NCBI RefSeq assembly: GCF_900113695.1
Contig: NZ_FOQH01000001.1
Coordinates: forward strand, 372,001 to 436,000
DNA: 64,000 bases
Reading direction: 5' to 3'
DNA from: Albimonas pacifica
GTDB lineage: Bacteria; Pseudomonadota; Alphaproteobacteria; Rhodobacterales; Rhodobacteraceae
This document shows, in pieces, positions 54,344-63,472 of this stretch. The position numbers and the translations under genes were made by a program. The notes under the pieces are model-generated. The model searched no databases. It was not told the DNA's origin and saw only the letters and a program-made list of their open reading frames with translations. Numbering within the stretch: the stretch's first letter is position 1; each line of letters begins with the position of its first letter.

Positions 54344-54374
54344 CAGATAGGGTCTCGACCTATGTCGAGGTCAA
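54344..54374 (-). promoter_or_regulatory. Promoter with palindromic operator for the ABC exporter
   Basis: On the minus strand, TTGACC (54374-54369) is followed after a spacer by TATCTG (54349-54344). Inside the spacer, CTCGAC-CTAT-GTCGAG (54354-54369) is a palindrome, a typical place for a repressor to act. The spacer of 19 bp is long for sigma-70. Confidence 0.45.
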
Positions 54375-54496
54375 CCCTCGTCCCCGACAATTCCCGCCGC
54401 CCCTCGCCGCAGCCCCCGGATCGAGCCCCTCGCCTCCCGCCCCTCCCGACGTCCGTCCAGGCGCCCCAGGGCGCGCCGCCGGCCATGCCTCGCAAA

Positions 54497-54767
54497 GCGC
54501 CTGTTCTCCGGAGCCGTCTCTCGCGGATGCCGAAAAGAGCGACTCGCCCGAAGGGGTCAAGGATCGCGCAGCGACCCCGCGAAGCGGGGCTTGTCCTTGA
54601 CCCCTTCGGGCGAGTCGCTCAGGCATCGCAAGCGAGAGACGGATCCGGAGAACAGGCGCGGGCTTGTTCTTGGGTGAGTCAGGAGCCCGCCGGAGGCTCC
54701 CTCCCTCGCCAGTCCCTCGCAACGCCGCGCCGGGGCGCAGCCCCGCCAAGCCCGCCCGCAGGGCGCC
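54497..54767 (-). repeat. Composite palindromic intergenic repeat, copy 7
   Basis: The palindrome is 54497-54659, then the linker (complement of CTCACCCAAGAACA) and terminal unit AAGCCCGCCCGCAGGGCGCC (54748-54767). Inner arms 54537-54562 and 54595-54620 are a perfect 26 bp with variable stem CCCGAAGG. The outer stem has the CGTCTCTCG/CGAGAGACG form as in copy 4. It lies 85 bp after the aroC 3' end. No gene is seen in 54375-54852. Confidence 0.95.
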
Positions 54768-54852
54768 TGCGGCCCGCTTCGCCCGCAGCCCGGCTGCGGG
54801 CGGCCCCGGCTGCGTCGCGACCGTCGCCGTGTCCGGACGGTCGTCGCGCGGG

Positions 54853-55968
54853 TCAGCCCAGCGGCCCGAGACTTTCGCCGGGCTGCGCGCCCGTCTGGCC
54901 GCGGTTCAGCAGGATGTGGTCGAGCAGCACGCAGGCCATCATCGCCTCGCCCACCGGCGCCGCGCGGATGCCCACGCAGGGGTCGTGGCGGCCCTTGGTG
55001 ACGACCTCGGCCGGCTGGCCCGCGAGGTCGATGGAGGCGCGCGGCGACAGGATCGAGGAGGTGGGCTTCACCGCGAAGCGCACCACCACGTCCTGGCCCG
55101 AGGAGATCCCGCCCAGCACCCCGCCCGCATGGTTCGAGGCGAAGGTCGGCCGGCCGTCGTTGCCCATGAAGATCTCGTCGGCGTTCTCGACCCCGGTCAG
55201 CTCCGCCGCGGCCATGCCGGCGCCGATCTCCACGCCCTTGACCGCGTTGATCGACATCATCGCCGAGGCGAGGTCCTGGTCGAGCTTGGCGTAGACCGGC
55301 GCCCCCAGCCCCTCGGGCACGCCGGAGGCCACGACCTCGATCACCGCGCCGACCGAGTTGCCGGACTTGCGCAACCCGTCGAGATACTCGCTCCACTCGC
55401 CCGCCGCCTGCGCGTCGGGCGACCAGAACGGGTTGCGCGCGCACTCGTCCCAGTCCCAGCGGGCGCGGTCGACGGCGATCTTGCCGATGCGCACCAGCGC
55501 CGCGCGGATGGTCAGCTGCGGCAGCATCTGCGCCAGCACGGCGCGCGCGATCCCCCCCGCCGCGACCCGCGCCGCCGTCTCGCGGGCCGAGGAGCGTCCG
55601 CCGCCGCGATAGTCCCGCACCCCGTACTTGCGCCAGTAGGCCAGGTCCGCGTGCCCGGGGCGGAAGGTCTTCGCGATCTCGGAATAGTCCTTCGAGCGCT
55701 GGTCGGTGTTCTCGATCATCAGGCTGACCGGGGTGCCGGTGGTCACGCCCTCGAAGACGCCCGAGAGGATGCGCACCTCGTCCGCCTCGCGCCGCTGGGT
55801 GGTGAAGCGGCTCTGCCCGGGCTTGCGACGGTCGAGCCAGACCTGCAGGTCCGCCTCGCTCACCGGCGCGCCCGGCGGCACGCCGTCCACCACGCAGCCC
55901 AGCGCCGGCCCGTGGCTTTCGCCCCAGGTGGTGAAGCGGAACAGGCGGCCGAAGCTGTTGAAGGGCAT
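54853..55968 (-). CDS. aroC: Chorismate synthase
   Basis: A 371-residue enzyme that makes chorismate from 5-enolpyruvylshikimate-3-phosphate, the last common aromatic step, using reduced [23 protein letters not shown] is the N-terminal signature, [20 protein letters not shown] and [17 protein letters not shown] are the flavin/substrate loops, and [20 protein letters not shown] and [20 protein letters not shown] the remaining motifs. The ATG at 55968 ([10 protein letters not shown]) is the normal start. Monocistronic on the minus strand; a repeat follows its stop. Confidence 0.97.
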   Translation of the reverse strand: MPFNSFGRLFRFTTWGESHGPALGCVVDGVPPGAPVSEADLQVWLDRRKPGQSRFTTQRREADEVRILSGVFEGVTTGTPVSLMIENTDQRSKDYSEIAKTFRPGHADLAYWRKYGVRDYRGGGRSSARETAARVAAGGIARAVLAQMLPQLTIRAALVRIGKIAVDRARWDWDECARNPFWSPDAQAAGEWSEYLDGLRKSGNSVGAVIEVVASGVPEGLGAPVYAKLDQDLASAMMSINAVKGVEIGAGMAAAELTGVENADEIFMGNDGRPTFASNHAGGVLGGISSGQDVVVRFAVKPTSSILSPRASIDLAGQPAEVVTKGRHDPCVGIRAAPVGEAMMACVLLDHILLNRGQTGAQPGESLGPLG

Positions 55969-56185
55969 GGGGCAGGCTCCCGGCTGGACGTGTCGGGCGC
56001 CCGTGTAGCCGACGCGGCGGCCCGGCGGAAGGGGGGCGAGCGGCGCGCGGGCGCCGCGCGCGACCGGGCGCGGGCTGCGAGGGCGCGCCGCGCGGCGCGG
56101 TCGACCGGGGCGCCCGGCGGGGGCGTCGACCGCCGCGCGGCAGGGACGGGCCGGCGGGCCGAGGGGCCCGGGGCTCGCTTCGGCG

Positions 56186-56422
56186 GGCGCCCGGGAGGGC
56201 GGGCGCGCGTCCGCCGGGCAGCGGCGCCGGACGCTCCGGAACCCACCAGAGAACATGCCCCGCGCCCGTCCTCCGGATCCGTCCATCGCAGAAGATGCCT
56301 GAGCCGCGCGGGGCGCCGGGTCAAGGACCAGCCGCCTTCGGCGGTCGCTGCGCGATCCTTGACCCGGCGCCCCGCGCAGCTCTGATCGGCATCAGCGATG
56401 GACGGCTCCGGAGAACAGGCGC
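56186..56422 (+). repeat. Composite palindromic intergenic repeat, copy 8 (divergent stem)
   Basis: A degenerate unit GGCGCCCGGGAGGGCGGGC starts near 56186. The linker ACCCACCAGAGAACA follows, then the palindrome 56262-56422. Inner arms 56301-56326 and 56357-56382 match at 25 of 26, but the usual GACTCG plus 8-mer is replaced by CGCGCGGGGCGCCG (same 14-nt length). It lies between divergent genes, unlike the other copies. Confidence 0.9.
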
Positions 56423-56918
56423 TCCCGAACGGGGCGGTCGTCGCGCCCTCGGCCCGGGGCTGGCGTGAGGGAAGGATTTGGGAGGGCGCGCACGGGGGCG
56501 CGCGCGGGGGGGGCTCCGGCAGGCCGGGGCGAAGGGCGCCAAGGGGGGGCGCGTGGGCTTCGTGGACGGGAGACGTCCGGCATCGGCGGGCCGAGGCCGC
56601 GTTCGCAGCGGTCGGATCGGACCGGCGACGGGCCGCGGTCTGCGGGGGTCGACCGGCGCCGGGCGGCTGAGCCGCCCGGAGCAGGAGCGGGACTGCGGCG
56701 GCGCGCGCATCGAGGGGCGGGGAGGTCGGCCGGAAGCGTTTGCGCGCCGTTCCGGGGCCGGGGCCGGGGCCGGGGATCGGGACGAGGGCGCGGGCGTCCG
56801 GCAGGCAGCTCGCCGCCGGGCCGCGCCCGCCCGCAGGGCGCCTCCGGGCCCAAGAGCAGGCCGCGCTGCGCCGCCGCGCGCACTGGCGGCCGCGGCGGGG
56901 GGCGCGTAGGGAAAGGCG
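56423..56918. other. Gene-free region with a solitary terminal unit
   Basis: About 500 bp of very GC-rich sequence before the DMT gene. A single reverse unit GCCCGCCCGCAGGGCGCC lies at 56825-56842 without a clear partner. Near 56755-56776 GGGGCC repeats occur. I see no convincing coding region. Confidence 0.5.
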
Positions 56919-57956
56919 ATGACCGCGCCCGCTTCGCCCCCGCCTTCTCCCCGGGCCGCCCCCGGCCCCGCTTCCGGCCCCGCCGAGACGCCCAATCCGT
57001 TCACCGGGATCCTGCTGAAGGTGATCTCGGTGGCGGTGCTGATGGGGCTGACCTCCTCGGTCAAGGCGCTGGACGGCTCGATCCCGACCATCGAGGTGCT
57101 GTTCTTCCGCTCCTTCTTCGCGCTGCCGCCCATCGTGATCTGGCTGGCGCTGCGCCGCGACCTGCCGGGCGGGCTGCGCACGCCCAACCCGATGGGGCAC
57201 GTCTGGCGCTCGCTCGCCGGCGCGGCGGCGATGAGCTGCATGTTCCTCGCGCTCACCATGCTGCCGCTGACCGAGGTGGTGGCGATCACCTACGCCGCCC
57301 CCCTGTTCATCACCGTCTTCGCGGCGATGTTCCTGGGCGAACGCGTGCGCCTCTACCGTCTCGCCGCCGTGGCGCTGGGTTTCATGGGCGTGCTGCTGGT
57401 GATGGCCCCGCGCCTGCTGGGGGACGACTCGGGCGGCCTGACCGCCACGGGCGTCGAGCCGGGGGACGAGGACGTCGGCTGGGGCTCGCCCGCCGTCGGC
57501 GCGACGATCGCGCTGGTCGCGGCGGTGCTGATGGGCCTCGCGCAGACCTTCGTGCGGGGCCTGTCGAAGACCGAGACCACGGCGGCCATCGTGTTCTGGT
57601 TCACCGCCGCCTGCACGGTGATGACCGGCCTCGCCCTGCCGTTCTTCTGGCAGACGCCCGACGCGACCCAGTGGCTGCTGCTGCTGACCGCGGGCACGGC
57701 GGGGGGCGTGGGGCAGATCCTGCTCACCTCCTCCTACCGCTATGCCGAGGCGGCGGTGATCGCGCCCTTCGAATACGTCTCGATGATCCTCGCGGTCGCC
57801 ATCGGCTGGTTCGTCTTCGGCGAGGCGCCGGCGCTGGTGGTGCTGGGCGGCGCGGCGCTGGTCACCCTCTCGGGCATCCTGATCATCTGGCGCGAGCGGC
57901 GGCTGGGGATCGAGCGGCGCGCCTCCAAGTCCGCCCGCCAGGCGCCGCTGGGCTGA
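56919..57956 (+). CDS. DMT-family (EamA) transporter
   Basis: A 345-residue membrane protein with ten helices and two EamA repeats. VISVAVLMGLTSSVKALDGS starts the first, PLTEVVAITYAAPLFITVFA and FLGERVRLYRLAAVALGFMG are the classic EamA blocks, and RYAEAAVIAPFEYVSMILAV starts the last part. A hydrophilic insert (GLTATGVEPGDEDVGWGSPA) separates the repeats. Such carriers export amino acids or other metabolites; here the substrate is unknown. An AGGGAAAGG ribosome site precedes the ATG. A CCCCCCGGG/CCCGGGGGG palindrome after the stop may terminate it. Confidence 0.9.
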   Translation: MTAPASPPPSPRAAPGPASGPAETPNPFTGILLKVISVAVLMGLTSSVKALDGSIPTIEVLFFRSFFALPPIVIWLALRRDLPGGLRTPNPMGHVWRSLAGAAAMSCMFLALTMLPLTEVVAITYAAPLFITVFAAMFLGERVRLYRLAAVALGFMGVLLVMAPRLLGDDSGGLTATGVEPGDEDVGWGSPAVGATIALVAAVLMGLAQTFVRGLSKTETTAAIVFWFTAACTVMTGLALPFFWQTPDATQWLLLLTAGTAGGVGQILLTSSYRYAEAAVIAPFEYVSMILAVAIGWFVFGEAPALVVLGGAALVTLSGILIIWRERRLGIERRASKSARQAPLG

Positions 57957-58048
57957 GCGGCCGGCCCCCCGGGGCCCGGGGGGTTGGAACGCCGCGTCAT
58001 CCCCCGTAGGACTCCGCGCCGACCCCCCCCTTCGCGCAGGAGACCGCC

Positions 58049-59434
58049 ATGCTGACCAACGACCTGCTTTCGCAGTGGGACCGAGAGAGCTTCCTGCACC
58101 CCTCCACCGCCGCCGGCGCCCACGCCCGCGGCGAGACCCCCGCCCGGATCATCGAGGGCGGGCAGGGCGTGCGCATCCGCGACCGCGACGGGCGCGAGAG
58201 CCTCGACGGCTTCGCCGGCCTCTACTGCGTCAACGTCGGCTACGGGCGCCCCGAGATCGCCGAGGCCATCGCCGAGCAGGCCCGCAAGCTCGCCTACTAC
58301 CACGCCTATGCCGGCCACGGCTCGGAGGCCGCCATCGAGCTGGCGCACATGGTGCTGGACCGCGCGCCGGACCACATGTCCAAGGTCTACTTCGGCCTCT
58401 CCGGCTCGGATGCGAACGAGACCAACGTCAAGCTGATCTGGTATGCGATGAACGCGACCGGGCGGCCGGCGAAGAAGAAGATCATCTCGCGCTGGCGGGG
58501 CTATCACGGCTCGGGGCTGATGACCGGCTCGTTGACGGGGCTCGAGCTGTTCCACAATGCCTTCGACCTGCCCCTGAACCCGATCCTGCACACCGAGGCG
58601 CCCTACTTTTACCGCCGCCCCGACCCGGCGATGTCGGAGGAGGCGTTCTCGACGTATTGCGCCGAGAAGCTCGACGCCCTGATCCGCGCCGAGGGCGCCG
58701 ACACCGTCGCCGCCTTCATCGGCGAGCCGATCCTGGGCACGGGCGGCATCGTGCCCCCGCCCGCCGGCTACTGGGAGAAGATCCAGGCGGTGCTGGCCGA
58801 GCACGACGTGCTGCTGATCGCCGACGAGGTGGTCACCGGCTTCGGGCGCCTGGGCTCGATGTTCGGCTCGGACCACTACGGGATGAAGCCGGACCTGATC
58901 ACCATCGCCAAGGGGCTGACCTCGGCCTACGCGCCGCTGTCGGGCTCGATCCTGTCGCAGCGGCTGTTCGAGATGGTGGCCAAGGGAACCGACGACATGG
59001 GCCCGCTGGGGCACGGCTGGACCTACTCGGCCCACCCGCTGTGCGCCGCGGCGGGGGTGGCGAACCTGAAGCTGATCGACGAGCTGAAGATCGTGGAGAA
59101 CGCCCGCGACACCGGCGCCGTCTTCCAGAGGCTCCTGCACGAGGCCTTCGACGGCCACCCGATCGTGGGCGAGGTCCGCGGCGAGGGCCTGATGGCCGCC
59201 GTGGAGTTCGTGAAGGACCCCGGGACCCGCACCTTCTTCGACGCCTCCGAGAAGGTCGGCGCCCGCGTCGCCGCCGCGGCGCTCGAGCGCGGCCTGATCG
59301 CGCGGGCCATGCCCCAGGGCGACATCCTCGGCATGGCCCCGCCGCTCTGCCTGACGCCGGCCGAGGCCGAGGAGATGGTCGGCATCGCCAGGGCCGCCGC
59401 CGACGACGTGGCGAAGGCGCTCGGCGCCGCCTGA
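58049..59434 (+). CDS. Class III PLP-dependent aminotransferase (omega-transaminase)
   Basis: A 461-residue enzyme. [14 protein letters not shown], the PLP-phosphate Asp region [15 protein letters not shown], and Schiff-base lysine [16 protein letters not shown] are present, as is the C-terminal [13 protein letters not shown]. It belongs with the putrescine- or beta-alanine-pyruvate aminotransferases (SpuC/BauA-like) that move terminal amino groups to pyruvate. With a polyamine importer at 14.1-18.4 kb, polyamine breakdown is a plausible role (inference). Monocistronic. Confidence 0.92.
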   Translation: MLTNDLLSQWDRESFLHPSTAAGAHARGETPARIIEGGQGVRIRDRDGRESLDGFAGLYCVNVGYGRPEIAEAIAEQARKLAYYHAYAGHGSEAAIELAHMVLDRAPDHMSKVYFGLSGSDANETNVKLIWYAMNATGRPAKKKIISRWRGYHGSGLMTGSLTGLELFHNAFDLPLNPILHTEAPYFYRRPDPAMSEEAFSTYCAEKLDALIRAEGADTVAAFIGEPILGTGGIVPPPAGYWEKIQAVLAEHDVLLIADEVVTGFGRLGSMFGSDHYGMKPDLITIAKGLTSAYAPLSGSILSQRLFEMVAKGTDDMGPLGHGWTYSAHPLCAAAGVANLKLIDELKIVENARDTGAVFQRLLHEAFDGHPIVGEVRGEGLMAAVEFVKDPGTRTFFDASEKVGARVAAAALERGLIARAMPQGDILGMAPPLCLTPAEAEEMVGIARAAADDVAKALGAA

Positions 59435-59649
59435 GCGGCCCCGCCCCAGCCGAATGCACGGCGCCCGTCGTCCCCCCCGGGGCGGCGGGCGTTCGCGTTT
59501 CCGCCGGGTCCCCCTCGCCCTCGCCGCGCGACGCGAGCCCCGAGCTCGACCCGGGGCCGCCGGCCCCGCCTCACCGCCGGCGCGCAGGCTGCGCCAAGCC
59601 GGGAGTGGTTGGGCGGCCGGATCAGGCCGGTCTCGCGATGTTGGAGAGG

Positions 59650-59726
59650 TGGTGACCCCGACAGGATTCGAACCTGTAACCTGCCCCTTAGGAGGGGGCT
59701 GCTCTATCCAGTTGAGCCACGGGGCC
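59650..59726 (-). tRNA. tRNA-Arg (anticodon CCT)
   Basis: On the minus strand: acceptor GGCCCCG with CGGGGTC (one G-T pair), D-arm GGCTCAACTGGATAGAGC, anticodon loop CTCCTAA closed by CCCC/GGGG, T-arm ACAGG-TTCGAAT-CCTGT, and encoded CCA at 59652-59650. It is 77 nt including CCA. It reads AGG codons. Confidence 0.95.
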
Positions 59727-59902
59727 GCCAGAGCGGGGTCTAGACCGCCGCGCCCCGCCGGTCAACGCGGCGCGCGCCCGGGGCCGTGGCGCCGCTTCGC
59801 CGCGCCGCGATCCACCGGCGAGAGAGCTGGATGACTCCGCCGATTGCATGCTATTCGATGAATGGAAGGGGTTCCTCAAGGCAACGACAGGGGGGGTGGT
59901 CG

Positions 59903-60625
59903 ATGAACCTGAGCGCCAATGTCCGGCGCGCGCGAAGCGTCGCGCGCAAGGCGGTGCAGGATCTCGCGCCGCCCGCGGTGCGCGGCGCCGTGGTGCGGGC
60001 GGTGGATCCCAGGGGCAGCCCGATCCCCGCCGCCTTCCGCGACAGCGGCTCGATCTTCATCCACATCCCCAAGTCGGCCGGCTCCTCGGTCAAGACCGAG
60101 CTCTACGGCCGTCCGATGTACGGCCACATCCGCATCGCCGACTGCTGGGCCTACGAGCCGGAGACCACCCGCGCCGCCTTCAAGTTCTGCTTCGTGCGCA
60201 ACCCATGGGACCGGTTCCTGTCGGCCTATTCCTACCTCCGTCAGCGCCGGGGCACGACGGCGGGCGACGACGCCTTCGCCGAGGCCTGGCTGGCCGACGT
60301 CCCGACCTTCGAGGCGTTCCTGCGCCGCATGGAGGATGCGCGCTATCGCCGCCGGGTCCTGCGCTGGAAGCACTTCCGCCCGTTGGCCTGGTGGGTCGGC
60401 GTGCCGGGCGTCACGCCCAACGCGATGGACTTCGTCGGCCGCTACGAGACCCTGCACGACGACATGGCGACGGTGAGGGAGCGGTTCGACCTGCCCCCCC
60501 AGCCCCTGTCCAAGATCCGGCCCTCCGAGCACCCGCCCTACGCCGAGGCCTACGACCGGCGCGGGCGGGAGCTGGTGGGCGAGCTCTACGCCGGGGACTG
60601 CGCCCTGTTCGGCTACGCGTTCTGA
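59903..60625 (+). CDS. Sulfotransferase family 2 protein
   Basis: A 240-residue protein with both PAPS-binding signatures: 5'-phosphosulfate loop IFIHIPKSAGSSVK (about 51-64) and 3'-phosphate motif FCFVRNPWDRFLSAYSYL (about 93-110). This is the family of carbohydrate sulfotransferases (chondroitin 4-sulfotransferase type); in bacteria they modify exported glycans. It has no signal or transmembrane segment. The ATG at 59903 follows GGGGGGTGG; earlier ATGs would add a non-family tail. The 59830-59880 region is lower in GC and probably holds the promoter. Confidence 0.88.
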   Translation: MNLSANVRRARSVARKAVQDLAPPAVRGAVVRAVDPRGSPIPAAFRDSGSIFIHIPKSAGSSVKTELYGRPMYGHIRIADCWAYEPETTRAAFKFCFVRNPWDRFLSAYSYLRQRRGTTAGDDAFAEAWLADVPTFEAFLRRMEDARYRRRVLRWKHFRPLAWWVGVPGVTPNAMDFVGRYETLHDDMATVRERFDLPPQPLSKIRPSEHPPYAEAYDRRGRELVGELYAGDCALFGYAF

Positions 60626-60655
60626 CGTCGGGCGGGACGGCGGGGACCGGGGGCC

Positions 60656-60907
60656 TCAGGCCTCGTCGGTCTTGCACTCCAGCGCGTCGAGACGGGCCTG
60701 CAACGCCTCGTTCTCCTCGCGCGCCCTCACGGCCATCTCGCGCACCGCCTCGAACTCCTCGCGGGTGACGAAGTTGTTCTCGGCCATCCAGCGCTCGACG
60801 AAGCCGCGGAAGGCGGTCTCGGCTTCGGTGCGCGCGCCCTGGGCCACGCCGGCGGCCGAGGTCATCAGGCGGCTGAGGTCGTCGAAAAACGGGCTGCGGG
60901 TCTGCAT
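60656..60907 (-). CDS. ubiK: Ubiquinone biosynthesis accessory factor UbiK (BMFP-domain)
   Basis: An 83-residue protein: FFDDLSRLMTSAAGVAQGAR and FVERWMAENNFVTREEFEAV are the conserved blocks, followed by a predicted coiled coil (VREMAVRAREENEALQARLD). UbiK/YqiC helps the Ubi enzyme complex in ubiquinone synthesis. The ATG at 60907 has AAGGAG upstream. It is convergent with the sulfotransferase gene and divergent from pepA. Confidence 0.9.
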   Translation of the reverse strand: MQTRSPFFDDLSRLMTSAAGVAQGARTEAETAFRGFVERWMAENNFVTREEFEAVREMAVRAREENEALQARLDALECKTDEA

Positions 60908-61078
60908 GGCGATCTCCTTCGCGATTGGAGGAAACATGGGGCGGCGGCGCCCGATTCGCCACCCGTCGCGCCGCCGCGGGGGAGGCGCAAGGCGCGCCCG
61001 CGGCAGGGCTTCCGCGCCCGGCGCCTTGCGCCCGCCCGCCGGCCCGCTAGGCTGCGGCGGCCGAACGAGAGGAACCTC

Positions 61079-62497
61079 ATGACCGACCCCGCCCCCCTTC
61101 CGCGCGCCGACCGCCTCGTCGTCGGCGAGGCCTCCGACGCCCGCCCCCTGCGCCTGGTCGCCGCCGACGGGCTGGATCGGGCGCTGGGCGCGCTCGATCC
61201 CGCCCAGCGCGCCTGGGTCGAGGCCACGGGCTTCCGCGCGCGTCTGGGCCAGCTGTGCCTGGTCCCGGGGCCCGGCGGCGCGCCGGGGCTGGCGCTGTTC
61301 GGCCATGGCGACGCCGCCGCGCGCGCCCGCTCGCGCTTCGACCTCGGCCGCGCCGCCGCCGAGCTGCCCGAGGGAACCTGGCGGCTGGAGGCCCCCGAGG
61401 AGCACCAGGCCGAGGCCGCCCTGGGCTGGCTGCTGTCGCGCACCCGCTTCGACCGCTACCGCAAGGGGGCCGAGGCGAAGGACGTCCGCCTCGCCGTCCC
61501 CGAGACGCTGGACGCCGAGCGCCTGCACCGCATCGCCGACGGCGTCGCCCTGACCCGCTGGCTGATCGACACGCCCGCCAACGACATGGGCCCCGCCGAG
61601 ATCGAGGCCGCCGCCCGGGCGCTGGCGGCCGAGCAGGGGGCCGAGGTCTCCTCCATCGTCGGCGACGCCCTGCTGGAGGCGAACTTCCCGCTGGTCCACG
61701 CCGTCGGCCGCGCCGCCGCCCCCGGCCGCGAGCCCAGGGTGATCGACCTGACCTGGGGCGATCCGGACGCGCCGAAGGTGACGCTAGTGGGCAAGGGCAT
61801 CGCCTTCGACACAGGCGGTCTGAACCTCAAGCCCGGCGCCTCGATGGGGCTGATGAAGAAGGACATGGGGGGTGCGGCCAACGTGCTGGGCCTCGCCCGG
61901 ATGGTGATGGCCCAGGGGCTGCCGGTGCGGCTGCGGGTGCTGGTCGCCTCGGCCGAGAACGCGGTCTCGTCGGCCTCGTTCCGGCCGGGCGACATCCTGA
62001 CCTCGCGCAAGGGCCTGACGGTCGAGATCAACAACACCGACGCCGAAGGGCGCCTGGTGCTGGCCGACGCCCTGGCGCTGGCGGATGAGGAGTCCCCCGA
62101 CGTGCTGCTCTGCTGGGCCACCCTCACCGGCGCCGCGCGGGTGGCGCTGGGCCCCGAGCTTCCGCCCTTCTTCACCGACGACCAGATCCTGGCGATGGAG
62201 CTGACCGACGCCTCCCACCGGGTGCGCGACCCGCTGTGGCGGATGCCCTTCTGGCCCGGCTACGAGGAGAAGATCGAGCCGGGCATCGCCGACCTCGACA
62301 ACGCCCCCTCCGGCGGCATGGCGGGCGCGATCACCGCGGCCCTGTTCCTGCGCCGCTTCGTCGAGAACGCCCGCGCCTTCGCCCATTTCGACATCTACGG
62401 CTGGACCCAGAGCACCAGGCCCGGCCGCCCCAAGGGCGGCGAGGCGATGGGGGCCCGCGCCGCCTTCGCCGTGCTGAGCGACCGCCACAAGGCCTGA
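61079..62497 (+). CDS. pepA: Leucyl aminopeptidase (M17 family)
   Basis: A 472-residue metallopeptidase. GKGIAFDTGGLNLKPGASMG and KKDMGGAANVLG hold metal ligands and the catalytic Lys; NTDAEGRLVLADAL is the M17 signature. The N-terminal domain is degenerate as usual. It releases N-terminal residues from peptides in the cytoplasm and forms hexamers. The ATG at 61079 follows GAGAGGAACC. It is followed 139 bp later by an NlpC/P60 gene, a common Rhodobacterales order. Confidence 0.95.
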   Translation: MTDPAPLPRADRLVVGEASDARPLRLVAADGLDRALGALDPAQRAWVEATGFRARLGQLCLVPGPGGAPGLALFGHGDAAARARSRFDLGRAAAELPEGTWRLEAPEEHQAEAALGWLLSRTRFDRYRKGAEAKDVRLAVPETLDAERLHRIADGVALTRWLIDTPANDMGPAEIEAAARALAAEQGAEVSSIVGDALLEANFPLVHAVGRAAAPGREPRVIDLTWGDPDAPKVTLVGKGIAFDTGGLNLKPGASMGLMKKDMGGAANVLGLARMVMAQGLPVRLRVLVASAENAVSSASFRPGDILTSRKGLTVEINNTDAEGRLVLADALALADEESPDVLLCWATLTGAARVALGPELPPFFTDDQILAMELTDASHRVRDPLWRMPFWPGYEEKIEPGIADLDNAPSGGMAGAITAALFLRRFVENARAFAHFDIYGWTQSTRPGRPKGGEAMGARAAFAVLSDRHKA

Positions 62498-62636
62498 TCC
62501 CGGGCCGCCGGCGGGGCGCGCCGAACCCGGCGCCCCCGCCCGGCCGCCCGGGCAGGCGCCGCCGCCTCGCCCTCCCGCGCGGGGCGGCTCCCCCAGGATC
62601 GCCGGGCCTCCCGCCCGGCCGGATGCGAGAGACGCC

Positions 62637-63467
62637 ATGGCCGCCTACGATCCCCGGCTGACCCCCGCCCGCCCCGACCTCGCCGCCGAGGCCCTGCGCG
62701 GCCGCGTCGAGGCCGAGCGTTTCGCCGCCCCCACGCCGATGCAGGTCGCGGCCGCCTCCACCCCGCTGTTCTCGCGCCCCGGCGCGAAGGGCTACGCCTC
62801 CGAGCTGCTGATGGGCGCGGGTTTCGACGTCTACGAGACCGCCGACGGGCTCGCCTGGGGGCAGGCTGCGCGCGACGGCTACGTGGGCTACGTGGCGGCC
62901 GGGGCGCTGGCGCCCGCCGGCCCCGCGCCCACCCACCGGGTCCGCGCGGTGCGCTCGACCCTCTACCCCGCGCCGGACATCAAGACGGTTCCGCGCGCCA
63001 CGCTGTCGATGAACGCCCGCCTGCGCGGCCGGATCGAGGGCGAGTTCCTGGTCTGCGCCGAGGGCTGCGTGCCCGCCGTGCATGTCTGCGCGGTCGACGC
63101 CGCCCAGGCCGACTGGGTCGCGGCGGCCGAGTCCTTCACGGGCACGCCCTACCTGTGGGGCGGGGGCACGGCGGCGGGCATCGACTGCTCGGGGCTGGTG
63201 CAGGCGGCGCGCTGGGCGGCGGGGTTCGACTGCCCGCGGGATTCCGACATGCAGGCGGCGCTGGGCCAGCCCGTCGCGCCCCAGACCCTGATGCGCGGGG
63301 ATCTCGTGTTCTGGAAGGGCCACGTCGGGATCATGCTTGACTCCGAGACGCTTCTGCATGCCAACGCCCATCACATGGCCTGCGCGGTGGAGCCGCTCGC
63401 CCAGGCCGTCTCCCGGATCGGGGCGGGCGACGCGGGCCCCCCCACCGGCTTCCGGCGGCTGGACTGA
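62637..63467 (+). CDS. NlpC/P60 cysteine peptidase with SH3-like N-terminus
   Basis: A 276-residue protein. Residues 1-145 hold two SH3b-like domains (LFSRPGAKGYASELLMGAGF, and the second around VPRATLSMNARLRGRIEGEF). The NlpC/P60 domain follows: YLWGGGTAAGIDCSGLVQAA with catalytic Cys184, GHVGIMLD with the His, and HANAHHMAC with the third polar residue. It cuts peptidoglycan stem peptides (family knowledge). No signal peptide is visible. The next gene starts 5 bp after it. Confidence 0.92.
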   Translation: MAAYDPRLTPARPDLAAEALRGRVEAERFAAPTPMQVAAASTPLFSRPGAKGYASELLMGAGFDVYETADGLAWGQAARDGYVGYVAAGALAPAGPAPTHRVRAVRSTLYPAPDIKTVPRATLSMNARLRGRIEGEFLVCAEGCVPAVHVCAVDAAQADWVAAAESFTGTPYLWGGGTAAGIDCSGLVQAARWAAGFDCPRDSDMQAALGQPVAPQTLMRGDLVFWKGHVGIMLDSETLLHANAHHMACAVEPLAQAVSRIGAGDAGPPTGFRRLD

Positions 63468-63472
63468 AAGCG

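Noticed and set aside
59650-59726. tRNA-Arg(CCT) as an integration site for a genomic island
   Set aside because: No integrase, no repeat of the tRNA 3' end and no shift in gene type on the 3' side, where an ordinary aminotransferase lies.
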